Source: CAVSCR01 sp963726575 (GTDB lineage: Bacteria > Actinomycetota > Actinomycetes > JAHEKZ01). From it: a stretch of DNA of 64,000 bases. Shown in pieces: positions 28,121 through 36,712 of the stretch (positions are counted from its first letter, which is position 1; each line of letters starts with the position of its first letter). The notes under the pieces were generated by a model. That model did not search any database and was not told where the DNA came from. It saw only the letters and a program-made list of their open reading frames with translations. The DNA lies in the NCBI GenBank assembly GCA_963726575.1, contig CAVSCR010000006.1:248001-312000 (forward strand). The letters run 5' to 3'. A program made the translations under genes and the position numbers.

Positions 28121-28725
28121 GGGATGGTGACCTTTCTTCCGGTGACCGTCCAACCCTCTCGGGCCAGTCGGGCGATCGAGTCGACCAACAGTTGACGTTC
28201 CTGCACCTTGATGCGCTCGTGCAGGCTCGTTTCGTCGTCACCGTCGAGCACCGGGACCGCCGCCTGGGCGACGATCGGTCCGGTGTCGACTCCGTCGTCT
28301 AGCAGGAACAGCGTGCACCCGGTCACCTTGACGCCGTAGGCCAGGGCGTCGCGCGGACCGTGCTGGCCCGGAAACGCCGGGAGCAGCGCCGGGTGGGTGT
28401 TCAGGAATCGCCCGGCGAACCGCTCCAGGAATGCCGGCCCGGCCAGCTTCATGAAGCCGGCACTGACCACCAGGTCCGGGTGGAACGCCGCCACCGCGTC
28501 GGCCATTGCGGCGTCCCACTGCTCCCGGCTCGCGAAGTCGTCCACCGAGAGCACGAAGGTGGGGACCCCCGCGGTCTGCGCCCGGTCGAGCGCGGCGATC
28601 GAGGAGCGGTCCGCGCCGACGCCGACGACCTCGGCCGGGTAGCTCGGGTCGCGCGCGGCGTCGATCAGGGCCTGCAGGTTCGTGCCAGCACCGGAGACCA
28701 GCACCACCAACCGCGAGCGCGCCAC
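28117..28725 (-). CDS. purN: Phosphoribosylglycinamide formyltransferase
   Basis: This 202-residue enzyme transfers a formyl group from 10-formyl-THF to GAR in purine synthesis. It shows the phosphate-binding VVLVSGAGTNLQALID, the folate-site region VSAGFMKLAGPAFL, the catalytic Asn-His in RFLNTHPALLPAFPGQHG, and the Asp in LDDGVDTGPIVAQ. It is coupled to purH by a 4-bp overlap. Upstream lies a small AT-richer region with repeated elements that probably holds the operon promoter. Confidence 0.96.
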   Translation of the reverse strand: MARSRLVVLVSGAGTNLQALIDAARDPSYPAEVVGVGADRSSIAALDRAQTAGVPTFVLSVDDFASREQWDAAMADAVAAFHPDLVVSAGFMKLAGPAFLERFAGRFLNTHPALLPAFPGQHGPRDALAYGVKVTGCTLFLLDDGVDTGPIVAQAAVPVLDGDDETSLHERIKVQERQLLVDSIARLAREGWTVTGRKVTIP

Positions 28726-28763
28726 AGCGCCGACCCTATGTGCCCGGGCTGCGCCCCCACCCG

Positions 28764-28847
28764 ATCGTGTTGATCTAGGAATCGTGTTGATCTAGGAGAA
28801 GATGTCGACTCTTCATTATCAACTTGCACAGGAAGTCCAAGATCAAC
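28764..28847. promoter_or_regulatory. Cluster of four GTTGATCT-like elements upstream of purN
   Basis: A 17-bp direct repeat (ATCGTGTTGATCTAGGA) occurs twice in tandem at 28764-28780 and 28781-28797. Two further inverted copies of its core lie at about 28815-28823 (ATTATCAAC) and 28840-28847 (AGATCAAC). The area is unusually AT-rich for this genome. Read on the minus strand, TTGATAAT resembles a -10 element. The arrangement is consistent with a promoter plus operator for the purN-purH operon; no regulator is identified. Confidence 0.5.
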
Positions 28848-28880
28848 TGGGGTTGGGGGCCGTGGGTGTTGGGGTCGGAC

Positions 28881-30059
28881 TCAGTCGAAGCGGAGGAGCA
28901 GGCCGGCGCGTGGCTTGGGTTCGAAGTAGGTGCTCTTCGGGGGCATGACCTCGCCGCGCTCGGCCACCTCCACCAGCTGGTCCAGGCTCGGCGCGACCAT
29001 GCGGAACAGGCCGCCGGCGTCGGCGTCGCAGCGGGCGACCACGTCGGGCAGGTCGGTGAGCTCCGACACGTACTCCACCCGCGGGTCGCTCGCGGTGACC
29101 CCGAGCAGCGGCGTCAGGATCAACCGCTCGAGCAGTGTCACGTCGAGTCCGGCCGCGCCGACGCGTTCGGCGCCGGTGCGAGGCGTGAGTCGGGACCACT
29201 GCCCGTGCAGGTACAGGTCGAAGCGTCCCCGCTCACGGTTCGGCGGTTGCGGGTCCACCGGTTCGACGGCGCACACCGCCACGAGAGCAGCCAGGGTGCG
29301 CTCGGCGTCGATCGGGCCAGCGACCCGGCGGTGGAAGGCGAGCAGGTGCATCTGGTCCTCGGGGTACAGCACCGACAAGACCGCCGAACCCGGTGGCTCT
29401 CCCGCGTCGCGCCACTGTCGCACCGAGGCTGCCACCCGGTGATGCCCGTCGGCGATGTAGTGACGTACCGAGCCGAGCCGGTCGCTCACCAACGTCACGT
29501 CAGACGGCGCGAGGCGCCAGACCGACTGCTCGACTCCGGTGGCGTCGCGCAGCAGCAGCAGGGGCGGGCCGGCCAGCGTCCGGCTGAGGACGGCGGTGAT
29601 GTCGGGATCGCTGCGATGCATCAGCGCCACGAGCTCCGATCGGGCGGGTACCGCCGCAAAGTGATGCGTCAGCGCTTCGACCCTCGCGTCGTGCACCGCC
29701 TCGTGGCCGAGCACCTGCCCGTCGACAAAGGCCGACAGCGCCACCTCGGCGACGATTCCCACGTGCTCTTCACTGCCGCGGTGGACCCGGTACACGAACA
29801 TGGACGGCTCGAGCTCGTCGCCGTAAGCACCGGCGTCGAGAAGTCGGTGCAACGCCGCGGCGTTCGTCTGACCGATCTCGATCTGCGTCGCTTCGGGTAG
29901 GTCTTGCTCAGAGCGCATGACGTGGAGGTAGCTCCACGGGTTGTCCACCAGGTACTGCGCCCGGGCCCCGACCGGGATCGCATCGTGCATCGGGCACACG
30001 ACTCGGGCCGCCCATTCCTGCTTGACGACCCGCGCCGCGAACGGACGGACCGCTGTCAC
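28881..30059 (-). CDS. DUF1015 family protein
   Basis: This 392-residue protein has the family hallmarks: a start of the form VRPFAARVV, NPWSYLHVMRSE, HYIADGHHRVAASVRQW, and the C-terminal MPPKSTYFEPKPRAGLLLR. DUF1015 proteins are widespread; I recall them beside serA in many bacteria and archaea, as here, but no reaction is firmly established to my knowledge. The GTG/ATG-type start overlaps the serA stop by 4 bp (serA first), so the two are translationally coupled and probably function in the same pathway of serine metabolism. Confidence 0.88.
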   Translation of the reverse strand: MTAVRPFAARVVKQEWAARVVCPMHDAIPVGARAQYLVDNPWSYLHVMRSEQDLPEATQIEIGQTNAAALHRLLDAGAYGDELEPSMFVYRVHRGSEEHVGIVAEVALSAFVDGQVLGHEAVHDARVEALTHHFAAVPARSELVALMHRSDPDITAVLSRTLAGPPLLLLRDATGVEQSVWRLAPSDVTLVSDRLGSVRHYIADGHHRVAASVRQWRDAGEPPGSAVLSVLYPEDQMHLLAFHRRVAGPIDAERTLAALVAVCAVEPVDPQPPNRERGRFDLYLHGQWSRLTPRTGAERVGAAGLDVTLLERLILTPLLGVTASDPRVEYVSELTDLPDVVARCDADAGGLFRMVAPSLDQLVEVAERGEVMPPKSTYFEPKPRAGLLLRFD

Positions 30060-31036
30060 GAAGCGCCGGCCTGTGGGTTGACCACATTGAGCAACGTCCC
30101 TGCCTCATACGCCTCCAGGACCTCGACCACGCCCTCGGCCACTGCCTTCTGGGCTTGTTCGGTCGAGGCACCGATGTGGTGAGTTCCCACCACGCGCGGG
30201 TGAGCGGCGAGCCGGGAGGTCCACTGCGCCTGACCGCCGCTCGGCTCGTCCACGTACACGTCGAGCCCTGCCCATAGGCGTCCGGCATCCAGTGCGGCCA
30301 GAAGCGCGGCTTCGTCGACGACGTCGCCGCGTGAGGTGTTGACCAGGGTCGCGCCGTCGGGAAGAGCCGCTATCACCTCTGCGTCGACGACGCCCGCCGT
30401 GTCACTGCCCGAAGGAATGTGCAACGTCAGCACATCCACCTGCGAGGCGAGCTCCGGCAGCGAGCCCAACAGCTTGATTCCGAGGTCCGTGGCGCGGGCC
30501 GCCGAGTCCGCGGAGCGCGTGGGACGGTGCAACGCCCGCAGGTGCATCCCGAACGCCCGTGCCCGCTGGGCCACGGCCAGGCCGATGCTGCCGAGCCCGA
30601 CGATGCCCAGCGTCGACCCATAAAGGCCGCGGCCGGCTGAGCTGTAGGTCTTCTTGTCCCAATGGCCCTCGCGCAGGGCGACGACGTTGTCGGGGATGCG
30701 TCGGTCGACTGCGAGCATCAGACCCATCGCCAGCTCGGCCACCGCGAGCGAGTTGCGTCCGGGGACGTTCGCGACGTGGATGCCCTTGGCGCTCGCAGCA
30801 CCGATGTCGATCGTGTTGGTGCCGGCGCCGGCGCGCACCACGAGCCGCAGCCGGTCGCCGGCCGCAATCGTCGCCGCAGTGACCTTGGTGCTGCGCACCA
30901 CCACCACGTCGAACCCCGCTACGAGCTCGGGCAGGGATTGCGCCGAGGCGTCAGCCTGCACGACGCAGGTGTGGCCGGAGCCTTCCAGCGCGCGGACGGC
31001 GTCGGGGTCCAACGAGTCGGCCAGCAGCACCCGCAT
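30056..31036 (-). CDS. serA: D-2-hydroxyacid dehydrogenase, D-3-phosphoglycerate dehydrogenase-like
   Basis: This 326-residue protein contains the two Rossmann-like domains of NAD-dependent 2-hydroxyacid dehydrogenases: VVRAGAGTNTIDI, the NAD-binding LGIVGLGSIGLAVAQ near residue 146, LVNTSRGDVVDEAAL, and the catalytic His in VGTHHIGASTEQAQ. It ends after about 326 residues, so it lacks the ASB and ACT domains of long SerA proteins and should be insensitive to ACT-mediated serine feedback. ATG at 31036 is preferred over the upstream frame. The motif HIGASTEQAQ and the linkage to DUF1015 support a phosphoglycerate dehydrogenase over other 2-hydroxyacid enzymes. Confidence 0.82.
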   Translation of the reverse strand: MRVLLADSLDPDAVRALEGSGHTCVVQADASAQSLPELVAGFDVVVVRSTKVTAATIAAGDRLRLVVRAGAGTNTIDIGAASAKGIHVANVPGRNSLAVAELAMGLMLAVDRRIPDNVVALREGHWDKKTYSSAGRGLYGSTLGIVGLGSIGLAVAQRARAFGMHLRALHRPTRSADSAARATDLGIKLLGSLPELASQVDVLTLHIPSGSDTAGVVDAEVIAALPDGATLVNTSRGDVVDEAALLAALDAGRLWAGLDVYVDEPSGGQAQWTSRLAAHPRVVGTHHIGASTEQAQKAVAEGVVEVLEAYEAGTLLNVVNPQAGAS

Positions 31037-31153
31037 CAGGTCAGCCCCTCGGTCGTGGTGAGTGCGTCGCACGGAGATCCACCCGCGACGACGCGAGCGC
31101 TCCCCCGGGGGCACGCAGAAGTTCCGAGCAAACCAGCCCGAGCCGCCGTTGAC

Positions 31154-32611
31154 CTAGTGAAGGGGCCAAACGTTGCGCCATGCGAAACGGCGCGGGGCCG
31201 GGTGGTCCGGCTCCGGCCCTGGCACTGGCACTGGCACCGGCACCGGCACCGATTCGAGACGCACCGGCTCGTCGGGCTCGGCGCCGCGGGTTCCCCAGCC
31301 ACGCCGGTGAGCCTCCCAGGCGGTGACCACGGCCACCAGCCCCACCTCGAGAGCAGCCACCAGACCCACCCGTCCGGCGGCCGGCCCGATCACGGTGAGC
31401 CGCTGCACACCCATCCCGCCGGCCGACAGCCAGGCCAAGGTGCCCAGCCAGAACCCCGCCACCAGGCCGGACAGAGCCGCAGGTCCGGCCACCTGGTGCG
31501 TGGCCGCGTCGACGCGCCGGGCGACCACGAGGCCCGCCAGCACACCGGCCGCCACCGGCAGGAGCAGAACCAGCCAGCCGACGGGTGGCACGACGCCCTC
31601 GGGCGGTAGGGCTGCCACGGGTGGGAAGGCAGGCAGCGGCCCGTACTCGACCAGCCGGGGAGACACCTCCGTGGCGGCACCCACTGCGAACCCCGGCCCG
31701 ACGAGGACCGCCACAACCCAGGCGACCAGGTTGGGCACGAAGGCCATTCCGAGCAGTGCCACCAGGACCCCACCCAGCACGCCCGCATGCAACCGCTGGC
31801 TGATCGCCGCCGACTCCGGAAGGGCCGCGGCCAAGCAGACGGCCGCGATCACCGCCGCGGTCGCCACCACGAAGAGCGCCGCTGCCGTGCCGGCGGCCAG
31901 CCCGGCGCGCAGCCTGTCGGGCACGAGACTGCGCACCTGTTCGGTGAGCTGGCCCGCGCGCACCACACCGATCGCCGCACCCAGCGACGAAAGGCCCGCG
32001 GCCCACAGCAGCGTGCTGGCCGGCGCCGCGTGTGCGACGTCTCCCGCCGCCGAGATCGCGACGACCGTGGTCACGATTGTGTAGCCAAGTGCGAACAGGC
32101 CGACGACCCGCGCTGCCGCGCCGACATCCGGCGGCGGCTGCGTTCGCGAGAGGTGGCGACCCCCCGCCCACGACAGGCCGAGCGGGAGCAGGAGCAGGCC
32201 CAGCGGCGTCAGCGCAACGGGCACGGCGTAGACGGTCATGCCGGCATGGTTGCTCCACGCCCAGAACGCAACGGCCAGCCGTAACGGATCAGTGGGCGAC
32301 GACGATCCGTGGGCCGACAGCACCCAGGCGGCCAGCGTCACCACGGCCCAGAGCGCCAGGCCGACACCGGCGATGAAGCCGCCCGCGGTGACCGAGCGGA
32401 TCACGATCAGCCAGGTCGGGTCCGGGGTCCAAGGTGAGGAAGGTGGCGTCGACCGCGTCGACTTGCCGCGCCGCGGTGACCGATCGCCGGCATGACGTCG
32501 CGTCCGCGTCGAGCCGCCGGCCCGCGGCTTCTTCCCACGATCGCCGCGCGTCGGCCCGGTAGGGGCCGTCGTTCGGGCGCGGGTCCGCGAGGTCGACGTC
32601 ATCCTCGCCAT
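31154..32611 (-). CDS. DUF6350 multi-pass membrane protein (PerM-like)
   Basis: This protein of about 485 residues has a basic, Arg/Thr-rich cytoplasmic N terminus of about 60 residues. Around ten hydrophobic helices follow, beginning at WLIVIRSVTAGGFIAGVGLALW, and the C-terminal tail is disordered, with Val-Pro repeats encoded by a hexamer repeat at about 31221-31250. Membrane proteins of this type follow sucC-sucD in many actinobacteria and are annotated DUF6350; mycobacterial PerM, an integral membrane protein linked to cell division and persistence, is a member as I recall. ATG at 32611 or 32602 is possible. It lies 44 bp after sucD. Confidence 0.8.
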   Translation of the reverse strand: MARMTSTSRTRARTTAPTGPTRGDRGKKPRAGGSTRTRRHAGDRSPRRGKSTRSTPPSSPWTPDPTWLIVIRSVTAGGFIAGVGLALWAVVTLAAWVLSAHGSSSPTDPLRLAVAFWAWSNHAGMTVYAVPVALTPLGLLLLPLGLSWAGGRHLSRTQPPPDVGAAARVVGLFALGYTIVTTVVAISAAGDVAHAAPASTLLWAAGLSSLGAAIGVVRAGQLTEQVRSLVPDRLRAGLAAGTAAALFVVATAAVIAAVCLAAALPESAAISQRLHAGVLGGVLVALLGMAFVPNLVAWVVAVLVGPGFAVGAATEVSPRLVEYGPLPAFPPVAALPPEGVVPPVGWLVLLLPVAAGVLAGLVVARRVDAATHQVAGPAALSGLVAGFWLGTLAWLSAGGMGVQRLTVIGPAAGRVGLVAALEVGLVAVVTAWEAHRRGWGTRGAEPDEPVRLESVPVPVPVPVPGPEPDHPAPRRFAWRNVWPLH

Positions 32612-32655
32612 GCTCGCAAGCCAGGTGGACGCAGCGGGTGTGCCGCGCCGAGCGA

Positions 32656-33540
32656 CTAGCCGGCGACGATGTCGCGCATGAGGCGAGCGGTCTCCGACGG
32701 CGTCTTGCCAACGGCTACGCCGGCAGCGGCGAGGGCCTCCGCCTTGGCCGCCGCTGTGCCCGACGAGCCGGACACGATGGCGCCGGCGTGGCCCATCGTC
32801 TTGCCCTCGGGTGCGGTGAAGCCGGCCACGTATCCGACGACCGGCTTGGTCACGTTCTGGGCGATGTAGGCGGCGGCGCGCTCCTCGGCGTCGCCGCCGA
32901 TCTCGCCGATCATGACGATCGCCCGGGTCTCGGGGTCGTCCTCGAACGCCTGCAGGGCGTCGATGTGCGTCGTGCCGATGATCGGGTCGCCGCCGATCCC
33001 GACGCAGGTGCTGAACCCGAGGTCCCGCAACTCGTACATCATCTGGTAGGTCAGGGTTCCGCTCTTGCTGACCAGGCCGATCGGACCGGCGCCGGTGATG
33101 GTGGCCGGAATGATGCCTGCGTTGCTGCGTCCAGGGCTGATGATTCCGGGGCAGTTCGGCCCGATGATCCGCGTGGTGCCGGAGTCGAGCGCCTTCTGGA
33201 AGAACCGAGCAGTGTCGAGCACCGGTACGCCCTCGGTGATCACCACCACGAGCGGCACCTGCGCGTCGATCGCTTCGTCGACGGCACCGAGTGTGAACCG
33301 AGGTGGCACGAACACCACGCACACGTTGGCGTCGGTCGCCTTGCACGCAGCAGACACGGTGTCGAACACCGGAATCGGCTCGCGCACACCGGAGTCGACG
33401 CTCTGCCCGGCCTTGCCAGGTGTGACACCGGCGACGATGTTGGCGCCGGCGGCTGCCATACGCCGGGTGTGCTTGGAGCCTTCAGACCCGGTGATGCCCT
33501 GAACGAGAATGCGGCTTGATTCGTCGAGCCAGATCGACAT
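32656..33540 (-). CDS. sucD: Succinyl-CoA synthetase alpha subunit
   Basis: This 294-residue subunit binds CoA and carries the phosphohistidine of succinate-CoA ligase in the TCA cycle. The N-terminal Rossmann domain begins ILVQGITGSEGSKHTRRM, the ligase domain has IGPNCPGIISPG and GLVSKSGTLTYQM, and the active-site His is in PEGKTMGHAGAIVSG. It follows sucC by 20 bp, forming the classical sucCD operon. Confidence 0.97.
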   Translation of the reverse strand: MSIWLDESSRILVQGITGSEGSKHTRRMAAAGANIVAGVTPGKAGQSVDSGVREPIPVFDTVSAACKATDANVCVVFVPPRFTLGAVDEAIDAQVPLVVVITEGVPVLDTARFFQKALDSGTTRIIGPNCPGIISPGRSNAGIIPATITGAGPIGLVSKSGTLTYQMMYELRDLGFSTCVGIGGDPIIGTTHIDALQAFEDDPETRAIVMIGEIGGDAEERAAAYIAQNVTKPVVGYVAGFTAPEGKTMGHAGAIVSGSSGTAAAKAEALAAAGVAVGKTPSETARLMRDIVAG

Positions 33541-33560
33541 GGTCGGGTGCGCCTCTCCTG

Positions 33561-34736
33561 CTACCTGGCCGCAGCCAGCTCGGCGGCCCGGCGGGCCGCA
33601 TCGTCCATGGTCTCGACCTGCTCGATCACGTCGTGCTCGGCCTCGTCCAGGATCCGTCGACCTTCGTCGGCGTTGTTGCCGTCGAGTCGCACGACGATCG
33701 GCTTGTCGATCGCGTCCCCGCGTCGCTTCAGCATCTCCATCGCCTGGACGATGCCGTTGGCCACGGCGTCGCAGGCAGTGATGCCGCCGAAGACGTTGAC
33801 GAAAACCGCCCTGACCTGGGGATCGCCCAGAACGATCTCCAAGCCGTCGGCCATCACCTGCGCGGACGCCCCTCCCCCGATGTCGAGGAAGTTGGCGGGC
33901 TCGACGCCGCCGAACTGGGCACCGGCGTAGGACACGACGTCGAGCGTGCTCATGACCAGCCCCGCACCGTTGCCGATGATGCCGACGGCGCCGTCGAGCT
34001 TGACGTAGTTGAGGTTCTTCTCCTTGGCCAGCAGCTCCAAGGGGTCCGTCTCGTCACGCACCACGAACCCCTGGTGATCGAGGTGACGGAACCCGGCGTT
34101 GTCGTCCAGGGTGACCTTGCCGTCAAGGGCGAGCACCTGTCCGTCCGCGGACTTGACCAGCGGGTTGACCTCGACCAGGGTCGCGTCCTCGTTCAGCAGC
34201 GTTCCCCACAGTCCCACCAGCACCTGCGCGACGTCCTCGGCGACGTCGGCGGGGAAGTTCGCCTGCGTCACGATCTGACGGGCCTGGTCGACCTCGAGGC
34301 CGCGCAGCGCGTCGACGTTCACCCGGATGAGCGCCTCGGGCTTGGTGCGCGCAACCTCTTCGATCTCCATGCCGCCCTCGACGCTGGCCATCACGAGGTA
34401 CGAGCGGTTGGCCCGGTCCAGCAGCACGGCGACGTAGTACTCCTCCGCGATGTCCGTGGCCGGGGTGATGAGCACCCGGTGGACCGTGTGGCCCTTGATG
34501 TCCATACCGAGGATCGCCGACGCCACCGCCTGTGCGTCATCGGCGTCGTCGGCCAACTTCACCCCGCCGGCCTTGCCTCGACCACCGGTCTTGACCTGCG
34601 CCTTGACCACCACGGCCGCACCGAACCCAGCGGCGGCCTCTCGTGCCTGGGCGGCTGTGGTGACCACGGTGCCATCGGTGACGGGCACGTCGTTCTTCGC
34701 GAACAGCTCCTTGGCCTGGTACTCGAACAAGTCCAC
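33561..34736 (-). CDS. sucC: Succinyl-CoA synthetase beta subunit, ADP-forming
   Basis: This 391-residue subunit provides the nucleotide and succinate sites. It begins VDLFEYQAKELFAKNDVPV with an ATP-grasp fold (VVKAQVKTGGRGKAGGVKL), has the metal-binding LVEVNPLV and the C-terminal domain with GAVGIIGNGAGLVMSTLD and ANFLDIGGGA. Length and motifs are normal. The GTG start is preceded by AGGAGC at suitable spacing. A TAGGCT hexamer on the minus strand at 34806-34811 may be the -10 element of the operon promoter. Confidence 0.97.
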   Translation of the reverse strand: MDLFEYQAKELFAKNDVPVTDGTVVTTAAQAREAAAGFGAAVVVKAQVKTGGRGKAGGVKLADDADDAQAVASAILGMDIKGHTVHRVLITPATDIAEEYYVAVLLDRANRSYLVMASVEGGMEIEEVARTKPEALIRVNVDALRGLEVDQARQIVTQANFPADVAEDVAQVLVGLWGTLLNEDATLVEVNPLVKSADGQVLALDGKVTLDDNAGFRHLDHQGFVVRDETDPLELLAKEKNLNYVKLDGAVGIIGNGAGLVMSTLDVVSYAGAQFGGVEPANFLDIGGGASAQVMADGLEIVLGDPQVRAVFVNVFGGITACDAVANGIVQAMEMLKRRGDAIDKPIVVRLDGNNADEGRRILDEAEHDVIEQVETMDDAARRAAELAAAR

Positions 34737-34865
34737 GCGACGCTCCTGTTATGACCCCGGATGGGCTCCGACCTGGCACAGGTCGTGCTGTCGATCAGCG
34801 CCGCGAGCCTAGCCCCGTCACACTGCGGCGGGCTGGATGGCCGAGTGCGACATCGCGGCGTCGAC

Positions 34866-35270
34866 TCAGTCGAGCAACGCCGACGCGTCCCGCGGAGTGT
34901 CCACCGAGCACTCGGCCAGGGCGTCCTTCGGCACGATGTCCAGAGCAGCGACGTTCGTCGCGGCGAGCACGACCGGCCCCTTCACGCCGGCGGCGTACGA
35001 CTGCAACCAACGCCCGGCGCACACCCCCCACCTGTCACCAGGCGTGAGGCCGGGGAATCCGAACTGCGGCATCGGGGTCGTCAGGTCGTTGCCCAGCAGA
35101 CGTTGGTGGTCGAGGAACTCCGCCGTCACGACAGTGCACACGGTGTGGGACCCGACGTCCTCCGGGCCGGTGTTGCAGTAGCCGTCGCGATAGAACCCTG
35201 TCACCGGGTCGAGACCACAGACCTCGAGCAGTCCTCCGAGAACATTCGACTGACCTTCCATGCCCGACAC
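34866..35270 (-). CDS. DUF2237 family protein
   Basis: This 134-residue protein matches the DUF2237 pattern I know: NVLGGLLEVCGLDPVTGFYRDGYC near the start, TGPEDVGSHTVCTVVTAEFL, GNDLTTPMPQFGFPGLTPGDRWGVCAGRW and LDIVPKDALAECSVD. The several conserved cysteines and the DRW-x-C segment suggest a structural or metal role, but no function is established. The start may be the first Met or MEGQSN three codons later. It lies 1 bp after the end of the small membrane protein gene on the same strand, so it is the last gene of that unit. Confidence 0.85.
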   Translation of the reverse strand: MSGMEGQSNVLGGLLEVCGLDPVTGFYRDGYCNTGPEDVGSHTVCTVVTAEFLDHQRLLGNDLTTPMPQFGFPGLTPGDRWGVCAGRWLQSYAAGVKGPVVLAATNVAALDIVPKDALAECSVDTPRDASALLD

Positions 35271-35271
35271 C

Positions 35272-35490
35272 CTAGGCCGCGGTCCGGTGCTTACGACGGG
35301 GCGGATAGACGGCTCGAGCGATCGTCGCGGACAACCAACCGAGGAAGAACCCCAGGCTGACGAGCCAGAACACCTCGAGCGTGCTGGAAGGGTCGATGAG
35401 CCGAACGACGATGAGGATCACCACCCAGACGACACCCGTGGCGATGCTGTATCCGGTGTAGGTCCTCAGGCCACGCTTCATACTCGTCAT
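35272..35490 (-). CDS. Small two-helix membrane protein
   Basis: This 72-residue protein has two transmembrane helices (IATGVVWVVILIVVRLI and VFWLVSLGFFLGWLSATIA) and a basic C terminus. I do not recognise it. The ATG at 35490 overlaps the TGA stop of the AraC-DinB gene (ATGA), which is the main reason to accept it as real and to fix the start. Such coupling suggests expression together with the regulator. Confidence 0.65.
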   Translation of the reverse strand: MTSMKRGLRTYTGYSIATGVVWVVILIVVRLIDPSSTLEVFWLVSLGFFLGWLSATIARAVYPPRRKHRTAA

Positions 35491-36419
35491 GCGCGTTCGC
35501 TCACCCAGTCCCTGGGATCGCCGGCACCCAATTCGGTGACACCGGCGTCGTGCAAGGCGCCACACACGAGCGTCCTGCGGTGGGCCGCGAAGGTGAGCAC
35601 ATGCGCGATCAGACCGCCATAGGTGAAGAGCTCAGGCGGTGAGCACATCGTGTTGACGAAGGTGACGTCCACTAGGTGCTCGTCCTCGACGCGGTGCGCG
35701 AGGGCGACGAAGCGCGGACCCACGTCGTCGTACCACCTGCGCATCGTCGTCATGGACATGGTTCGCTCAGCAGCCATGTCGTACTCGGACTCACCGTCCT
35801 CCGCCAACTCCCACATCGCCATCTGTCCTACGAGTCGCGCTAGCAGCGAGCGCAGCGTCGGTGCGTCATCGATGCCCTCGACGCTGATCTCGATCGGGCG
35901 GTCGAGTACGGCATCGTCCACACTCGCGGCCCGTTCGAGCATCTGCCCCACCAGCCAGACGTGGTGTTCGATCATGCCGGTCACAAGGTCCATGGGATCC
36001 TTCTCACTGGACGGGAGGAGCAATCCTCCTGGCGGTTGGAAGTGCACTGCATTCGCGGCACCGAGTCGGAACGTCGACGGTCGACGCCGCCACCGCGTCG
36101 GTGGGGCGCCATAGGCGCGGCTGAACGCACGGGTGTAGCCCTCGTGCGAGTCGTAGCCAGCCTCGAGAGCCACCGATGAAACATCCGCGTCAGACGACAC
36201 GAGCCGGTACGCCGAGCGTTCGAGCAGGATGCGGCGCCGCAGGGCTGACGGTGTTTCTCCGGCGACGGACCTGACGAGGCGGTCCACGTGGAAGCGCGAG
36301 AGGTGGAGCCGCAAGGCGAGCTCCGTCGAGGTGACTCCACCGTCATCGAGTGAGTCGGCCAGGATGTCGACGAAGCTACGGAAGACGTCCGTCGCTGTCG
36401 TGGCAGCTCGCCGGCTCAT
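35487..36419 (-). CDS. AraC-family transcriptional regulator fused to a DinB-like domain
   Basis: The 310-residue protein has an N-terminal AraC-type DNA-binding domain (two helix-turn-helices; VTSTELALRLHLSRFHVDRL and VSSVALEAGYDSHEGYTRAF, within about 1-110). A C-terminal DinB-like four-helix domain follows, beginning DLVTGMIEHHVWLVGQML, with further conserved His residues (ALAHRVEDEH, LIAHVLTFAAHRR). DinB domains bind a metal through three His residues and can sense or modify small molecules. Such fusions usually control a nearby gene. ATG at 36419 is the natural start of the HTH domain. A small membrane protein gene is coupled behind it, and a truncated VOC gene lies divergently 9 bp ahead. 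Confidence 0.85.
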   Translation of the reverse strand: MSRRAATTATDVFRSFVDILADSLDDGGVTSTELALRLHLSRFHVDRLVRSVAGETPSALRRRILLERSAYRLVSSDADVSSVALEAGYDSHEGYTRAFSRAYGAPPTRWRRRPSTFRLGAANAVHFQPPGGLLLPSSEKDPMDLVTGMIEHHVWLVGQMLERAASVDDAVLDRPIEISVEGIDDAPTLRSLLARLVGQMAMWELAEDGESEYDMAAERTMSMTTMRRWYDDVGPRFVALAHRVEDEHLVDVTFVNTMCSPPELFTYGGLIAHVLTFAAHRRTLVCGALHDAGVTELGAGDPRDWVSERA

Positions 36420-36428
36420 GCGTCGATC

Positions 36429-36704
36429 GTGCCCCACTCGCCAGGCGCCCGCTTGACCGATCTTGCTGACTCTGGCGTGGTACCGGCCGGTCGGTTCATG
36501 ATCTGCGCAGAGGCCAAGTCGGGGAAGAACCGGCTGCACCTCGATCTGGTGGTCGAGGACCTGGACACCGTCACCGCGGAGGTCGAGTCGTGGGGTGGCC
36601 GCTGGCTGGAGCCGGGCCGGACCCGTGAGCTGGAAGGCTTCCAGTGGCGGATCATGACCGACCCCGAGGGCAACGAGTTCGACCTGGACGTGTTCCCGAG
36701 CTAG
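36429..36704 (+). pseudogene. VOC-family (glyoxalase-like) protein, 5'-truncated
   Basis: The reading frame encodes 91 residues, but only the C-terminal half of a VOC domain is recognisable: KSGKNRLHLDLVVEDLDTV, then VESWGGRWLEPGRTREL, and the metal-binding end IMTDPEGNEFDLDVF. The preceding beta-alpha-beta-beta-beta half of the VOC module is missing, and the residues before FMICAEAK look like out-of-frame or unrelated DNA. I interpret it as the remnant of a VOC gene whose 5' part was lost at the junction with the regulator gene. A functional dimeric half-module is less likely. Confidence 0.7.
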
Positions 36705-36712
36705 GACCGGCG

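Noticed and set aside
32612..33346. N-terminal extension of the DUF6350 protein to 730 codons
   Set aside because: The extra 245 codons overlap sucD on the same strand in another frame and show no protein family character.
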